Shown: positions 8,745-17,471, counted from the first letter of the stretch. The stretch: 64,000 bases of DNA from Burkholderiales bacterium (GCA_020854035.1 JADZGE010000002.1:62001-126000), one strand, 5' to 3'. Translations and numbers: made by a program. The notes: a model not told the origin generated them from the letters alone.

Positions 8745-9137
8745 CTAGAACGCGAGGACGCGGCCTTCGGCGGCCTCGTCGAGAAACTTCGTCAGCCCCA
8801 TCGGCTCGCCAAGGTAGGGCTCGAGGTCCTCGCGCCGGTAGCCGAGGACATCCATCGCCATCGAGCAGGGATGGAGCCTCGCATCGCCGAGCTGCACGGC
8901 GCTCTCGAAGAGCTGCTTGAACGGCGGCACGCCCTTCTTTTGCGCGAGCAGCGCGCCAAACTCGCCCTCGGCGGGCGCCTGCGACGCCGCGCCTCGCCGG
9001 AAGGAGGCGAGCGCGTTCATCGACAGCAGGACCACCACGTCCTGCCCACTGACGGCTCCGACCGAGGCGACCATCCCCGCCATCTGCAGGCGCTCGAGCG
9101 AACCGGACGTGACGACGATGCTCAGGCGATTTCCCAT
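8745..9137 (-). CDS. DsrE/DsrF-like (DsrE2-type) sulfur transfer protein
   Basis: The 130-residue protein contains HPCSMAMDVLGY around C91, the cysteine signature of DsrE2-like proteins that trade persulfides with TusA. I chose the ATG at 9137 because the domain begins there (NRLSIVVTSGS). A longer frame upstream adds only low-complexity residues. It is the first gene of the sulfur cluster. The family is sometimes membrane-anchored, but here only moderate hydrophobicity around residues 18-40 is seen. Confidence 0.82.
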   Translation of the reverse strand: MGNRLSIVVTSGSLERLQMAGMVASVGAVSGQDVVVLLSMNALASFRRGAASQAPAEGEFGALLAQKKGVPPFKQLFESAVQLGDARLHPCSMAMDVLGYRREDLEPYLGEPMGLTKFLDEAAEGRVLAF

Positions 9138-9227
9138 GGACGGTACTGGCCGCGAGGATGCTTCGGGGTGACTGCGATGTTGCGCCCCGCGCGGTGCGGC
9201 TGTCAACGATTCCGCCGCGCGGGAAGC

Positions 9228-9959
9228 CTAGTCGAAGGCCCGCAGGCAGTGCCGCAGCCTCGCCGCGATGCGGACCTCGGCGGCCTCCATGCGGTGCAGC
9301 GGCCCGGCGACCGCGACGCCGAATACGGCACCCGCTCGCCGCACCGGCGCCGCGAGCGCCATCACGTCCGCGACGTTCTCGCCGCGCGTGAGGTAGTAGC
9401 CGCGGCGAAGCGACGCGGCAAGATCGGCACGCAGCCGGCGTGCCGAGGTGATCGTGCTCGGCGTGACGCGTGACAGACGATGCGTTCCGAGCCAGTCCTG
9501 GCGCTCCGCCTCGCCCATGGCGCCGAGCAGCACCTTGCCGATTGCGCTGGAGTGCAGCGGCTTGCGGTCGCCGGAGTGCGCCGTGTAACGGATCGCCTGC
9601 GGGCTCTCGAGCACCAGCAGGTAGAGCACCGCGTCGCCCTGGCGCACGCCGAGCAGCGCCGTCTCGCCCGTCTCCTCGCGCAGCGCGGCGAGCGCGGGCG
9701 CGAGCTGCGCGAGCACCGGGTCGCGCGCGTCGATCCCCGCGGCGAGCTCGAGGAGCTTGCGCGTCGGATAGGCCTCGCGCGGCGAGGCGAAGTAGAGGAA
9801 CCCGCGGCGCTCGAGCGCCCGCACCACGCCGTGGCAGGTCGAGACCGGGATGCCCGAGAGGCGCGCGAGCACCGAGAGCGAGAGCTGCTTGCCCGCGCGG
9901 CCGAAGGTCTCGAGCACGTCGAGACCCCGCAGCGAGCTCCGGCCGGCGTCCGCCTTCAT
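9228..9959 (-). CDS. IclR family transcriptional regulator
   Basis: Residues 8-65 form the winged helix-turn-helix (LSLSVLARLSGIPVSTCHGVVRALERRGFL). The rest is the IclR effector-binding domain, with LHSSAIGKVLLGAM near residue 135 and a C-terminal GVAVAGP segment. IclR proteins bind small organic acids or CoA-pathway intermediates and repress or activate adjacent catabolic operons. The gene is divergent from the acyl-CoA mutase operon starting at 10151, its most likely target. The 243-residue length is typical. Confidence 0.9.
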   Translation of the reverse strand: MKADAGRSSLRGLDVLETFGRAGKQLSLSVLARLSGIPVSTCHGVVRALERRGFLYFASPREAYPTRKLLELAAGIDARDPVLAQLAPALAALREETGETALLGVRQGDAVLYLLVLESPQAIRYTAHSGDRKPLHSSAIGKVLLGAMGEAERQDWLGTHRLSRVTPSTITSARRLRADLAASLRRGYYLTRGENVADVMALAAPVRRAGAVFGVAVAGPLHRMEAAEVRIAARLRHCLRAFD

Positions 9960-10150
9960 ACCCGCCTCCAGGATGGCGAAGAACGTTTCAATATTAGGAA
10001 AGACAGGCGGCCGAGGTCAATCCGGAGCTTTCCCGGGGCAATCGGCATCACCTTCCGTACGGGGAAACATCTTTCGACATTACGAATAAGTGGCGACCGG
10101 CGGCGCGGTGGCGGTTGACCGCCGGCACGCGCACGTGCGAGCGTGGCCGC
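9960..10150. promoter_or_regulatory. divergent promoter region, IclR / mutase operon
   Basis: This 191-base region is locally AT-rich. It contains a partial dyad TTCCGTACGGGGAA (10053-10066, with CCGTACGG palindromic) and TTTCAATATTAGGAAA nearer the IclR gene. Either could be an IclR operator. No B12-riboswitch-like B12 box was recognised despite the cobalamin-dependent enzyme downstream. Confidence 0.35.
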
Positions 10151-10885
10151 ATGACGGATCTCGACATCGCGCGCGACCGCGACGTGCTCTTCGTGCGCAT
10201 CGAGCGCCCGGAGAAGCGCAATGCCCTCAGCCGCGCGCTCATCGCCCGGATCGGCACCGCGTTCGCCGCGCACGCCGCCGATGCTTCGCTCAAGGCGGCG
10301 GTGATCACCGGCGCGGGCGACCGGGCGTTCGCCGCGGGGGGCGACTTGCACGAGCTCGCCGCCGTGCGCGGCGAGGACGAGGCGAGGGCGTTGTATCGCG
10401 AGGCGCGCGCGGCGCTCGAGCAGGTCCGCGTCTTCCCGCTGCCGGTCGTTGCGGCGCTGAATGGCGTTGCGCTCGGCGGGGGCGCCGAGCTCGCGCTTGC
10501 CTGCGATTTCCGCGTCGCCGCGGCGCATGCCGCGATCGGCTTCGTGCAGGCACGCCTGAACATCTGCACCGGCTTCGGCGGCGGCGCCGACCTCATGCGG
10601 CTCCTCGGGCGCTCGGGTGGCTTGCTCGCGGCCCTGCGCGCCGAGATCATGGACGCCCGCGCCGCGCGCGCGGCGGGCCTCGTCGACGAGGTCGCCGCGC
10701 CGGAAGAGACGCTCGAGGCCTGCCTCGAGCGCTTCCTCGCGCCGCTGCGCGCGCGCGCGCCGCAGGTCATCCGCGCCTACAAGGCGATCGCCCTGTCTCC
10801 GGAAGCCGAAATGGAGGGCTTCGTGCGCACCTGGACGCATCCCGACCACTGGGTAGCCGCCGCGAGCGCGCTGGCAAAGGCATGA
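10151..10885 (+). CDS. enoyl-CoA hydratase/isomerase (crotonase) family protein
   Basis: The 244-residue protein has the crotonase oxyanion-hole loops AFAAGGDLHEL near residue 58 and NGVALGGGAELALACD near residue 103. Where hydratases carry the first catalytic glutamate (usually QPE) this protein reads FVQARLN, so that glutamate looks replaced by arginine. It may be a decarboxylase, isomerase or thioesterase-like member rather than a hydratase. The ATG at 10151 is chosen because the domain starts directly after it, although its ribosome site is weak. It leads an operon with a B12-dependent mutase, whose start overlaps its stop as ATGA. Confidence 0.82.
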   Translation: MTDLDIARDRDVLFVRIERPEKRNALSRALIARIGTAFAAHAADASLKAAVITGAGDRAFAAGGDLHELAAVRGEDEARALYREARAALEQVRVFPLPVVAALNGVALGGGAELALACDFRVAAAHAAIGFVQARLNICTGFGGGADLMRLLGRSGGLLAALRAEIMDARAARAAGLVDEVAAPEETLEACLERFLAPLRARAPQVIRAYKAIALSPEAEMEGFVRTWTHPDHWVAAASALAKA

Positions 10886-12492
10886 GCGCGCCCAACCCGG
10901 CCATGGCGCCGCAGCTCTCCTCGCGCACCCCCTCCGGCATCGAAGTGCCCGTCGCGCTGAGCGCGCGGGACGTCGAGCCCGCCGCGATCGGCGCGCCCGG
11001 CCGCTATCCCTTCACCCGCGGCATTTTCCCCGACGGGTTCCGCGGGCGGCTCTGGACGGTACGGCAGTACTCCGGCTTCGGCACCGCCGAGGAAACGAAC
11101 GCACGCTACCGCTTCCTGCTCGAGCGCGGCCAGACCGGCCTGTCGGTGGCGCTCGACCTGCCGACGCAGTGCGGCTACGACCCGGTCGACCCGATGGCGC
11201 GCCCGGAAGTGGGAAAGGTGGGCGTCTCGCTTTCCAGCCTCGCGGAGATGGAAGCCCTCTTCGCGGGCATCGACCTTGCCCGCATCTCGACCTCGTTCAC
11301 CATCAACGGCACGGCGGCGATCGTCCTCGCCATGTACGCCGCCTGTGCCGACCGGCGCGGCGTCGCGCGCGAGCGGTTAACCGGCACCATCCAGAACGAC
11401 ATCCTGAAGGAGTACGTGGCGCGCGGCACGTGGATCTGGCCGGTGGCGCCCTCGCTGCGGCTCATCGCCGACTCGATCCTCTTCGCCAACGACGCCATGC
11501 CGCGCTTCAACCCGATCTCCATCGCCGGCGCGCACGTGCGCGACGCCGGGTGCACCGCGGCCGAGGAGATGGCCTACACGCTGGCGAACGGCCTCGCCTA
11601 CGTCGACGAACTGCTCGCGCGGGGCGGCGACGCCGCGCGCTTCGCGCAGCGGCTGTCCTTCTTCTTCTACGTGCACATGGATCTCTTCGAGGAAGTAGCG
11701 AAGTTCCGCGCGGGCCGCCGCCTGTGGGCGCGCCTCATGAAGGAGCGCTACGGGGTCGAGGACCCCAGGGCGCAGATGTTCCGCTTCGGCGTGGTCTGCG
11801 GCGGCTCCTCGCTTGTCGCGCCGCAGCCCTACAACAACGCGGTGCGCGTCGCCGTGGAAACGCTCGCCGCGGTCATGGGCGGCGCGCAGTCGATCTTCAC
11901 CTGCGCCTACGACGAGCCCTTCCAGATCCCCACCGAGTTCTCCGCCGAGCTGGCACTGCGCACGCAGCAGATCGTCGCCTACGAGAGCGGCGTCGCGCGC
12001 ACCGTCGACCCGCTCGGCGGCAGCTACTACGTCGAGTGGTTGACCGACCGGATGGAGGAGGAGATGCGCGCCATCATGGCGCGCATCGAGCAACGTGGCG
12101 GCGCACGCAAGGCGATCGAGGAGGGCTGGCTGCAGGCGCAGGTGGCGCGGCGCGCGCTCGAGAGGAAGCGCCGCGTCGACTCGGGTGAGCTGCCGGTGGT
12201 GGGCTTGAACTGCTTCGCGCGCGAGGACGGCGCGCACGCGTTCGGCGAGACCTTCCGCGTCGACCCGCAGTCGGCGGCGCGCGTGCTCGAGCGCTACCAC
12301 GCGCTGCGCGAGCGCCGCGACAATGCCGCGGTGGAGCGCGAGCTGGCGAGCCTGCAGGCGGCGGCCGCGCGCGGCGGCGCGAACCTGATGCCCCGCCTCG
12401 TCGACTGCTGCCACGCCTATGCCACGGTGGGCGAGATGGTCGAGCGTCTGAAGCGCGTGTGGGGCGAGTTCAGGGAGCCGGCGAGCCTGTGA
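10882..12492 (+). CDS. B12-dependent acyl-CoA mutase, catalytic subunit (methylmalonyl-CoA mutase type)
   Basis: At 536 residues this is the TIM-barrel subunit without the cobalamin domain, which is supplied by the next gene, as in archaeal-type methylmalonyl-CoA mutases and 2-hydroxyisobutyryl-CoA mutase. Motifs include TVRQYSGFGTAEETNARYR, GQTGLSVALDLPTQCGYD and GTIQNDILKEYVARGTW. Against the Propionibacterium enzyme, by my own alignment, Tyr89 corresponds to F53, Arg207 to R181 and His244 to H218. The Phe resembles isobutyryl-CoA mutase, while the retained Arg suggests a carboxylated acyl-CoA. Substrate is therefore open. Translation is coupled to the crotonase gene (ATGA) and to the B12 subunit (GTGA). 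Confidence 0.88.
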   Translation: MSAPNPAMAPQLSSRTPSGIEVPVALSARDVEPAAIGAPGRYPFTRGIFPDGFRGRLWTVRQYSGFGTAEETNARYRFLLERGQTGLSVALDLPTQCGYDPVDPMARPEVGKVGVSLSSLAEMEALFAGIDLARISTSFTINGTAAIVLAMYAACADRRGVARERLTGTIQNDILKEYVARGTWIWPVAPSLRLIADSILFANDAMPRFNPISIAGAHVRDAGCTAAEEMAYTLANGLAYVDELLARGGDAARFAQRLSFFFYVHMDLFEEVAKFRAGRRLWARLMKERYGVEDPRAQMFRFGVVCGGSSLVAPQPYNNAVRVAVETLAAVMGGAQSIFTCAYDEPFQIPTEFSAELALRTQQIVAYESGVARTVDPLGGSYYVEWLTDRMEEEMRAIMARIEQRGGARKAIEEGWLQAQVARRALERKRRVDSGELPVVGLNCFAREDGAHAFGETFRVDPQSAARVLERYHALRERRDNAAVERELASLQAAAARGGANLMPRLVDCCHAYATVGEMVERLKRVWGEFREPASL

Positions 12493-12884
12493 GCCTCGCG
12501 GGAAAGCGGATCCTCGTCGCCAAGCCGGGCCTCGACGGCCACGACGCCGGCGCCAAGGTCATCGCGCTGGCGCTGCGCGACGCCGGCGCCGAGGTGATCT
12601 ACACGGGGTTGCGCAAGAGCCCGGCGTACATCGCGCAGGCCGCGCTCGACGAGGACGTCGACGCGCTGGGACTGTCGATCCTCTCGGGCAGCCACCTCGA
12701 GCTCGTTACGGAGACCTGCCGCGAGCTCGCCGCGCGCGGCGCCGGGGGCATGGCGGTGTTCGTCGGCGGCACGATCCCGGAAGCGGACCGCGAGGCGCTA
12801 CGCGCGCTCGGCGTGAGGGGCGTATTCACCGCCGACATGCGTCTCGACGACGTGGTGTCGCAGGTGGCGAAGGCGCTCGCATGA
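12489..12884 (+). CDS. B12-dependent mutase, cobalamin-binding subunit
   Basis: The 131-residue protein is a complete B12-binding Rossmann domain. It has the base-off/His-on signature DGHDAG (DxHxxG) near residue 15, then SILSGSH and VFVGGTIP, which contact the corrin. A GTG start at 12489 overlaps the stop of the large subunit (GTGA). This gives the standard N-terminus of small mutase subunits. It must assemble with the catalytic subunit encoded immediately upstream. Its stop overlaps the CoA-transferase start (ATGA). Confidence 0.9.
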   Translation: MSLAGKRILVAKPGLDGHDAGAKVIALALRDAGAEVIYTGLRKSPAYIAQAALDEDVDALGLSILSGSHLELVTETCRELAARGAGGMAVFVGGTIPEADREALRALGVRGVFTADMRLDDVVSQVAKALA

Positions 12885-14002
12885 AGCGGCCGCTCGAAGG
12901 CGTGCGCATCATCGAGGTCGGGCACATGCTGATGGGCCCATACTGCGGCCTGCTGCTCGCGGACCTCGGCGCCGAGGTGATCAAGATCGAGCCGCCCGGC
13001 GGCGACATCGCCCGGGCCATCAGCCCGCACTGGGTCGGGCCGCACAATACCTATTTCGCCAGCCTCAACCGCAACAAGCGCAGCGCCGTGCTCGACCTTG
13101 CCACGCGCGAGGGCCAGCAGGCCCTGGGCGCGCTCGCGCGCGAGGCGCACGCTCTCGTCACCAACCTGCGGCCCTCGGCGATCCGCAAGCTCGGCCTCAC
13201 CTACGAGAGCCTCGCGCGCCACAACGCGAAGCTCGTCTGCGTCGCGCTCACCGGCTACGGTCTCGACGGCCCGCACGCCGGGAACCCGGCATACGACTAC
13301 GTCATCCAGGCGCTGACCGGCGTCATGGCGCTCACCGGCGAGCCCGACGGGCCGCCCGCGAAGACCGGCTACTCCGCTGTCGACAACGCCGCGGGCATCA
13401 TGGGCGCGGTCGGTCTGCTGGCGAAGCTCGTCGAGGGGCGCGGCGGGCAGGTGGACATCGCCATGTTCGACGTCATGCTCTCGCAGTTCAACTACCTTGC
13501 CGCGGCATGGCTGAACGCCGGCGAGCCCGCCGCCCGCCAGCCGCTCTCGGCGCACCCGTACATCGTGCCGGCCCAGATCTTCCGCACCGCCGACGGCTGG
13601 CTCACGCTCTTCATCACCCACGACGACTTCTGGCGCAGTTTCGCCACCGAGGCGGGGCGGCCGGAATGGATCGCCGACCCGCGCTTTTCCACCATGGCGG
13701 CGCGGCGCGAGAACCGTGCCGCGGTGCTCTCGGCCGTCTCGGCAGTGCTCCTCGGCGACTCAACCGGGCGCTGGGTGGCGCGCCTCGCGCCGCTCGGGGT
13801 CGTCGTCTCCGCGGTCGAGACCCTCGAGCAGGCGCTCGCGAGCGCCCAGGCTCGCGCGCGCGGCATGGTGGTGGAAATCGCCACCCCGCACGGGCCGATC
13901 CGCGCCGTCGGCAACCCGATCAAGTGCTCGGGCGCCCCCGAACGCTACGAGGCGCCGCCGGAACCTGGCGGCGGGGGCCGGCTCGCCGGGACGCCGGCAT
14001 GA
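12881..14002 (+). CDS. CaiB/BaiF family (class III) CoA-transferase
   Basis: The N-terminal LEGVRIIEVGHMLMGPYCGLLLADLGAEVIKIEPP is the classic start of class III CoA-transferases. The catalytic aspartate is probably in TGYSAVDNAAGIMGA near residue 168. The enzyme moves CoA between acyl-CoA and a free acid. It would activate or recycle the substrate or product of the mutase encoded upstream, probably a dicarboxylic or branched acid. At 373 residues it is somewhat shorter than formyl-CoA transferases. It lies mid-operon, with stop/start overlaps on both sides. Confidence 0.88.
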   Translation: MKRPLEGVRIIEVGHMLMGPYCGLLLADLGAEVIKIEPPGGDIARAISPHWVGPHNTYFASLNRNKRSAVLDLATREGQQALGALAREAHALVTNLRPSAIRKLGLTYESLARHNAKLVCVALTGYGLDGPHAGNPAYDYVIQALTGVMALTGEPDGPPAKTGYSAVDNAAGIMGAVGLLAKLVEGRGGQVDIAMFDVMLSQFNYLAAAWLNAGEPAARQPLSAHPYIVPAQIFRTADGWLTLFITHDDFWRSFATEAGRPEWIADPRFSTMAARRENRAAVLSAVSAVLLGDSTGRWVARLAPLGVVVSAVETLEQALASAQARARGMVVEIATPHGPIRAVGNPIKCSGAPERYEAPPEPGGGGRLAGTPA

Positions 14003-14895
14003 AGGCGCCGGCCACGGACCGCCGCGCCCTCGCCATGGCGATCACGCGCGCCGCCGGGGCGAGTGTCGCCGAAGTGCTGGCGGCGCCCGCGGCGCCGGCG
14101 CCCGGCGCATCGGTCATCGGCGTCACCGGCGCGCCGGGCGCGGGCAAGAGCACGCTGATCGGCAGGCTCGTGGCGCACCGCGTGCGCGACGATCGCCCCA
14201 CCGCGGTGCTCGCCATCGACCCCTCGAGCCCGCGCTCGGGCGGCTCGCTCCTCGGCGACCGCATCCGCATGGAGGCGCTCGGCGCCGATCCGCGCGTTTA
14301 GCTCCGCTCGCTCGCGAGCGCCGGCGCGCACGACGGCCTGTCGCAGAACATCGCCGAGGTGCTGGCGGCGGTCGAGACGCACGGGATTGGCGAGGTGGTG
14401 ATCGAGACGGTCGGCGTCGGCCAGGCCGAGTACGCCGTGCGCGCGCTCGCCGACGTGGAGGTCCTGGTACTGATGCCCGGCGCCGGCGACTACGTGCAGG
14501 CGATGAAGGCCGGGATCCTCGAGACGGCCGACATCCTCGCCGTCAACAAGGCCGACTTGCCGGGTGCGGAGCGGGTGGAAGCCGAGCTGCGCGCGGTCTT
14601 CGAGCGCAGCGCGACACCGCCGCCGGTGCTCCGCGTGAGCGCCGAGAGCGGCGAGGGCGTCGCCGCCCTGAGCGCGACCATCGATGCGGCGCTGCAGGCG
14701 GCGGGCGGCAAGTCCCGCCGCGAGGCCCGGCAGCGCTTCCGCGTGCAATCGCTCGTGCAGCGCCGGCTGCGCGAGGTTCTCGATGAGCTGACACCGGGAC
14801 ACTGGCAGTTGCCGCTTCCCGAGCTCTACGGCGTTGTTCTGGGAAGTCTCCGCGCGCCGGGCGCGCTCGAAGGGTGCAAGCAGGCGCGCGGGTGA
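13999..14895 (+). pseudogene. meaB: MeaB/ArgK-type mutase GTPase chaperone interrupted by an in-frame TAG
   Basis: The ATG overlaps the CoA-transferase stop. The first 100 codons encode the Walker A segment GVTGAPGAGKSTL and IDPSSPRSGGSLLGDRIRM. Codon 101 (14299-14301) is TAG. After it the same frame continues for 198 codons with intact family features, including IETVGVGQAEYAV, MPGAGDYVQAMKAGI and the G4 motif NKADL. Family members read about VYLRSL at this point, so TAG most simply replaces a Tyr codon (TAC or TAT). Downstream codon usage is normal, so the lesion is recent, a base-calling error, or suppressed in vivo. MeaB protects and reactivates B12 mutases. The full length (298 codons) is a little short for the family. 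Confidence 0.8.
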
Positions 14896-14959
14896 CGAGG
14901 GAGACCGCCCGCGCGCGGCCTCCTCGCCACGGAGAAACCGAACGGGCCCGCGACGACGC

Positions 14960-14976
14960 GGCCCGGTCAGCGGGCC
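14960..14976. terminator. hairpin between convergent genes
   Basis: GGCCCG and CGGGCC arms around a 5-base loop lie between the end of the MeaB-like gene (plus) and the end of the M20 peptidase gene (minus). No T run, so only a possible bidirectional terminator. Confidence 0.3.
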
Positions 14977-14983
14977 GGGTCCC

Positions 14984-16267
14984 TCACCGCGGACGCAGGC
15001 CGAGTTCCTCGCGCGTCCGGCTGCAGACGTCGAGCGCGAGCGCCGTGTAGACCTTCGCGGTCTCGGTCAGGTCGGCGATGCTGACGTGCTCGCCGACCTC
15101 GGGATCCCAGTTTTCCTTGCCGGTGATCGTCCTGCCGCTCGGTCCGTAGTTGACCGCGGGAATTCCGTAGGCCTGAAGGTGGCTCGCGTCCGAGTAGAAC
15201 AGTCCGATACCCTCCTCGGGCAGCGTGTCGGTGACCCGCCTGTGCGCCTCGCGCATCGCGTTCGCGATCGCGGTCTTCGAGCAATCCTGCGCGGGCGGCA
15301 GGGTCACGAAGAACTCGGTGTCGAACGCGATGTCCGGTCGCTTCCTGCGCACGCGTTCGAGCAGCACCTCGAGGTCGAGCGGCACCTCGTTCACTTTCTG
15401 ATCGGGCATCAGCCGGTACTCGAGGAACACGTGACAGAAGATCGGCACCCGATTGCAGCGGAAAGGCCAGCCCCCCTCGATCGAGTGCATGTGCACCGTG
15501 GCCCGGCCGCCCTTGTAGGTGTGGCGCTCCGAGTACTCCCCGGCATACGCGTCGAACTCGTCGATCAGCACCCGCATCTTCCGGATCGCGTCGGAGCCGT
15601 GGTCCGCCACGCGTAACGGCGCGGGCATGCCGCGCGTGGTGACGCGCACGGCGACGGACCCGACGTGTTCGTTGATGAGCATCATGCGGGTGGGCTCCCC
15701 CACCACCGCCATGTCCGCGATACCGCCATTGGTGACGAAGTGCCTGGTGCCGCACCCGCCGCCGCGGAAGCCCGCGCCCTGGTACTGGTTGACGGAGTGG
15801 CGCTCGATCTCGCCGCCGACGAATGCCATGAGCAAGTCACCGCGCAATTCGATTCCCGACTTGCGAATCGCCTCCGCGGCGGCGAGAAAGGCGGCGCACC
15901 CGGACTTCATGTTGTGCACGCCCATGCCGTAGATCCAGCCGTCCCTGACGAGCGCTTTGGGCTGGTAGCCCGGCCCTGGCGGCAGGTACTGCTCGGTGCC
16001 CGAGAACGCGATGTCCATGTGCCCGTTGAAGAGAAGCGTCGCGCCGCCGCCACGGCCGCGCACGCGCCCGATCGCGTTGTAACGCCCCGGCTCGAATTCC
16101 TGCATCCAGGCGTCGGCGCCCATGTCGCGGAGCAGGCCGCGCACGCACTCGGCGATGGGCTGCTCGTTGCCCGTCAGGCTCGGAATGTCGACGAGTCTCA
16201 CGGCGAGCTCGGCGCAGCGCTCCGGCTTGATCGACTCCACGATTTCAAGAACGGTGTTCCTGTCCAT
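14984..16267 (-). CDS. M20 family metallopeptidase / ArgE-DapE-like deacylase
   Basis: The 427-residue protein has M20 motifs in order: NGHMDIAF (H83, D85), YGMGVHNMKSG, GGEIE (E153), VGEPT (E191) and a C-terminal SDASHLQAYGIPAVNYGP. In most M20 enzymes the second motif has the bridging aspartate (DMK). Here it is N119, so metal binding may differ or this is a subfamily with Asn. The start at 16267 is chosen for its GGAGAG about nine bases upstream. Likely substrates are N-acyl amino acids or small amides. It stands alone, divergent from a Bug receptor gene. Confidence 0.85.
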   Translation of the reverse strand: MDRNTVLEIVESIKPERCAELAVRLVDIPSLTGNEQPIAECVRGLLRDMGADAWMQEFEPGRYNAIGRVRGRGGGATLLFNGHMDIAFSGTEQYLPPGPGYQPKALVRDGWIYGMGVHNMKSGCAAFLAAAEAIRKSGIELRGDLLMAFVGGEIERHSVNQYQGAGFRGGGCGTRHFVTNGGIADMAVVGEPTRMMLINEHVGSVAVRVTTRGMPAPLRVADHGSDAIRKMRVLIDEFDAYAGEYSERHTYKGGRATVHMHSIEGGWPFRCNRVPIFCHVFLEYRLMPDQKVNEVPLDLEVLLERVRRKRPDIAFDTEFFVTLPPAQDCSKTAIANAMREAHRRVTDTLPEEGIGLFYSDASHLQAYGIPAVNYGPSGRTITGKENWDPEVGEHVSIADLTETAKVYTALALDVCSRTREELGLRPR

Positions 16268-16414
16268 CGGGCGGCTCTCCATTCGCATCCCTGATGCGCG
16301 CGTGCTCCCCCGGTATTTGACACGCGCGCGCGGAGCAAGTAAAGATGCGGGTGCAAGCTCGTCTCCGGGCGCGTCGACGAGATCGCGCCGATGCGTTCGA
16401 AGGGAAGGAGGGGC

Positions 16415-17401
16415 ATGCTTCCGAAGAGAATCGCCGGCATCGCTTTCCACGCGGCCGTCCTCGCCGCCACCGCGTCGGCCGGTTCCGCCGCGCTGGCGGC
16501 GGCGTCCTGGCCCGCCCGCCCGGTCCGCCTGATCGCTCCCTACGGCGCCGGCGGGAGCTACGACCTCATCGCGCGGATCATGGCGCAGAAGCTGGGCGAA
16601 CAGATCGGTCAGCAGGTCATCGTGGACAACCGCGCCGGCGCATCCGGGCGCATCGGCATGGAGCTCGCGGTGAAGGCCGCGCCCGACGGATACACGCTCA
16701 TCGCCGTCGGCAATTCACAGGTGATCGTTCCGATCGTCTACGGCAAGGCGCCCTACGACCTCGCGCGCGACATCACGCCCATCAGCACGACCGCGACCAT
16801 CACGAACGTGCTCATCGTCAATCCGTCGGTGCCCGCGCGATCGGTCACCGAGCTCGTCGCGCTCTCGAAGGCGAAACCGCACACGATCCGTTTCGGTTCC
16901 GGCGGGACCGGGGGAATCACGCATCTCATGGGGGAATTCTTCAAGAGCATGTCCGGCGCGGATCTCACGCACGTCCCGTACAAGGCCGGGGTGATGTCGG
17001 TGAACGCGACGCTCGGCGGCGAGATCGAGATGATCTTTTTGAACGGCTTTCAGGCCGCGCCGCTCGTGCGAAGCGGGAAACTGCGCGGGCTCGCCGTCAC
17101 GAGTCTGAAGCGCTCGCGCTTCCTGCCCGATCTGCCGACGCTCGACGAATCGGGACTGAAAGGCTACGAGGTGCTCGAGTTTCACAGCCTCGTCGCGCCG
17201 CGCGGCCTGCCACCCGACATACTGAAGCGGGTGCACGCGGAGATCGTCGCCGCCGCGAACTCGCGCGAGGTGGGAGAAAAGCTCACGCTCCAGGCCGCGG
17301 AGCCCTCGGTGCGCTCGCCCGCGCAGCTGCGCGAGTTCATCCAGTCCGAGCACGACAAGTACGCGAAGATCGTGCGCGCGGTCGGCATCAAGCCGGAATG
17401 A
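16415..17401 (+). CDS. Bug/TctC-type periplasmic receptor (1)
   Basis: The 328-residue protein begins with a signal peptide (AAVLAATASAGSAALAA). The mature protein has the family landmarks PYGAGGSYDLIAR, NRAGASGRIG, APDGYT and THVPYKAG. Proteins of this family capture carboxylated solutes in the periplasm. The ATG at 16415 has AAGGAGG six bases upstream. It is followed after 70 bases by a DapA-like gene on the same strand and faces the M20 gene divergently. Either could process its ligand. Confidence 0.9.
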   Translation: MLPKRIAGIAFHAAVLAATASAGSAALAAASWPARPVRLIAPYGAGGSYDLIARIMAQKLGEQIGQQVIVDNRAGASGRIGMELAVKAAPDGYTLIAVGNSQVIVPIVYGKAPYDLARDITPISTTATITNVLIVNPSVPARSVTELVALSKAKPHTIRFGSGGTGGITHLMGEFFKSMSGADLTHVPYKAGVMSVNATLGGEIEMIFLNGFQAAPLVRSGKLRGLAVTSLKRSRFLPDLPTLDESGLKGYEVLEFHSLVAPRGLPPDILKRVHAEIVAAANSREVGEKLTLQAAEPSVRSPAQLREFIQSEHDKYAKIVRAVGIKPE

Positions 17402-17471
17402 CGCGTGCGTCCGGGCAGCCGCCCGCGCCGTGCTCATGGGGCGGAGCCCGGATCGATCGATCGGCGGTTCA

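Noticed and set aside
6837..9473. 878-codon plus-strand ORF
   Set aside because: Antisense to the whole sulfur cluster, where each minus-strand gene has clear motifs.
10000..10150. Cobalamin riboswitch before the mutase operon
   Set aside because: No B12-box-like conserved core seen and the leader is too short; regulation by the divergent IclR protein is the simpler explanation.
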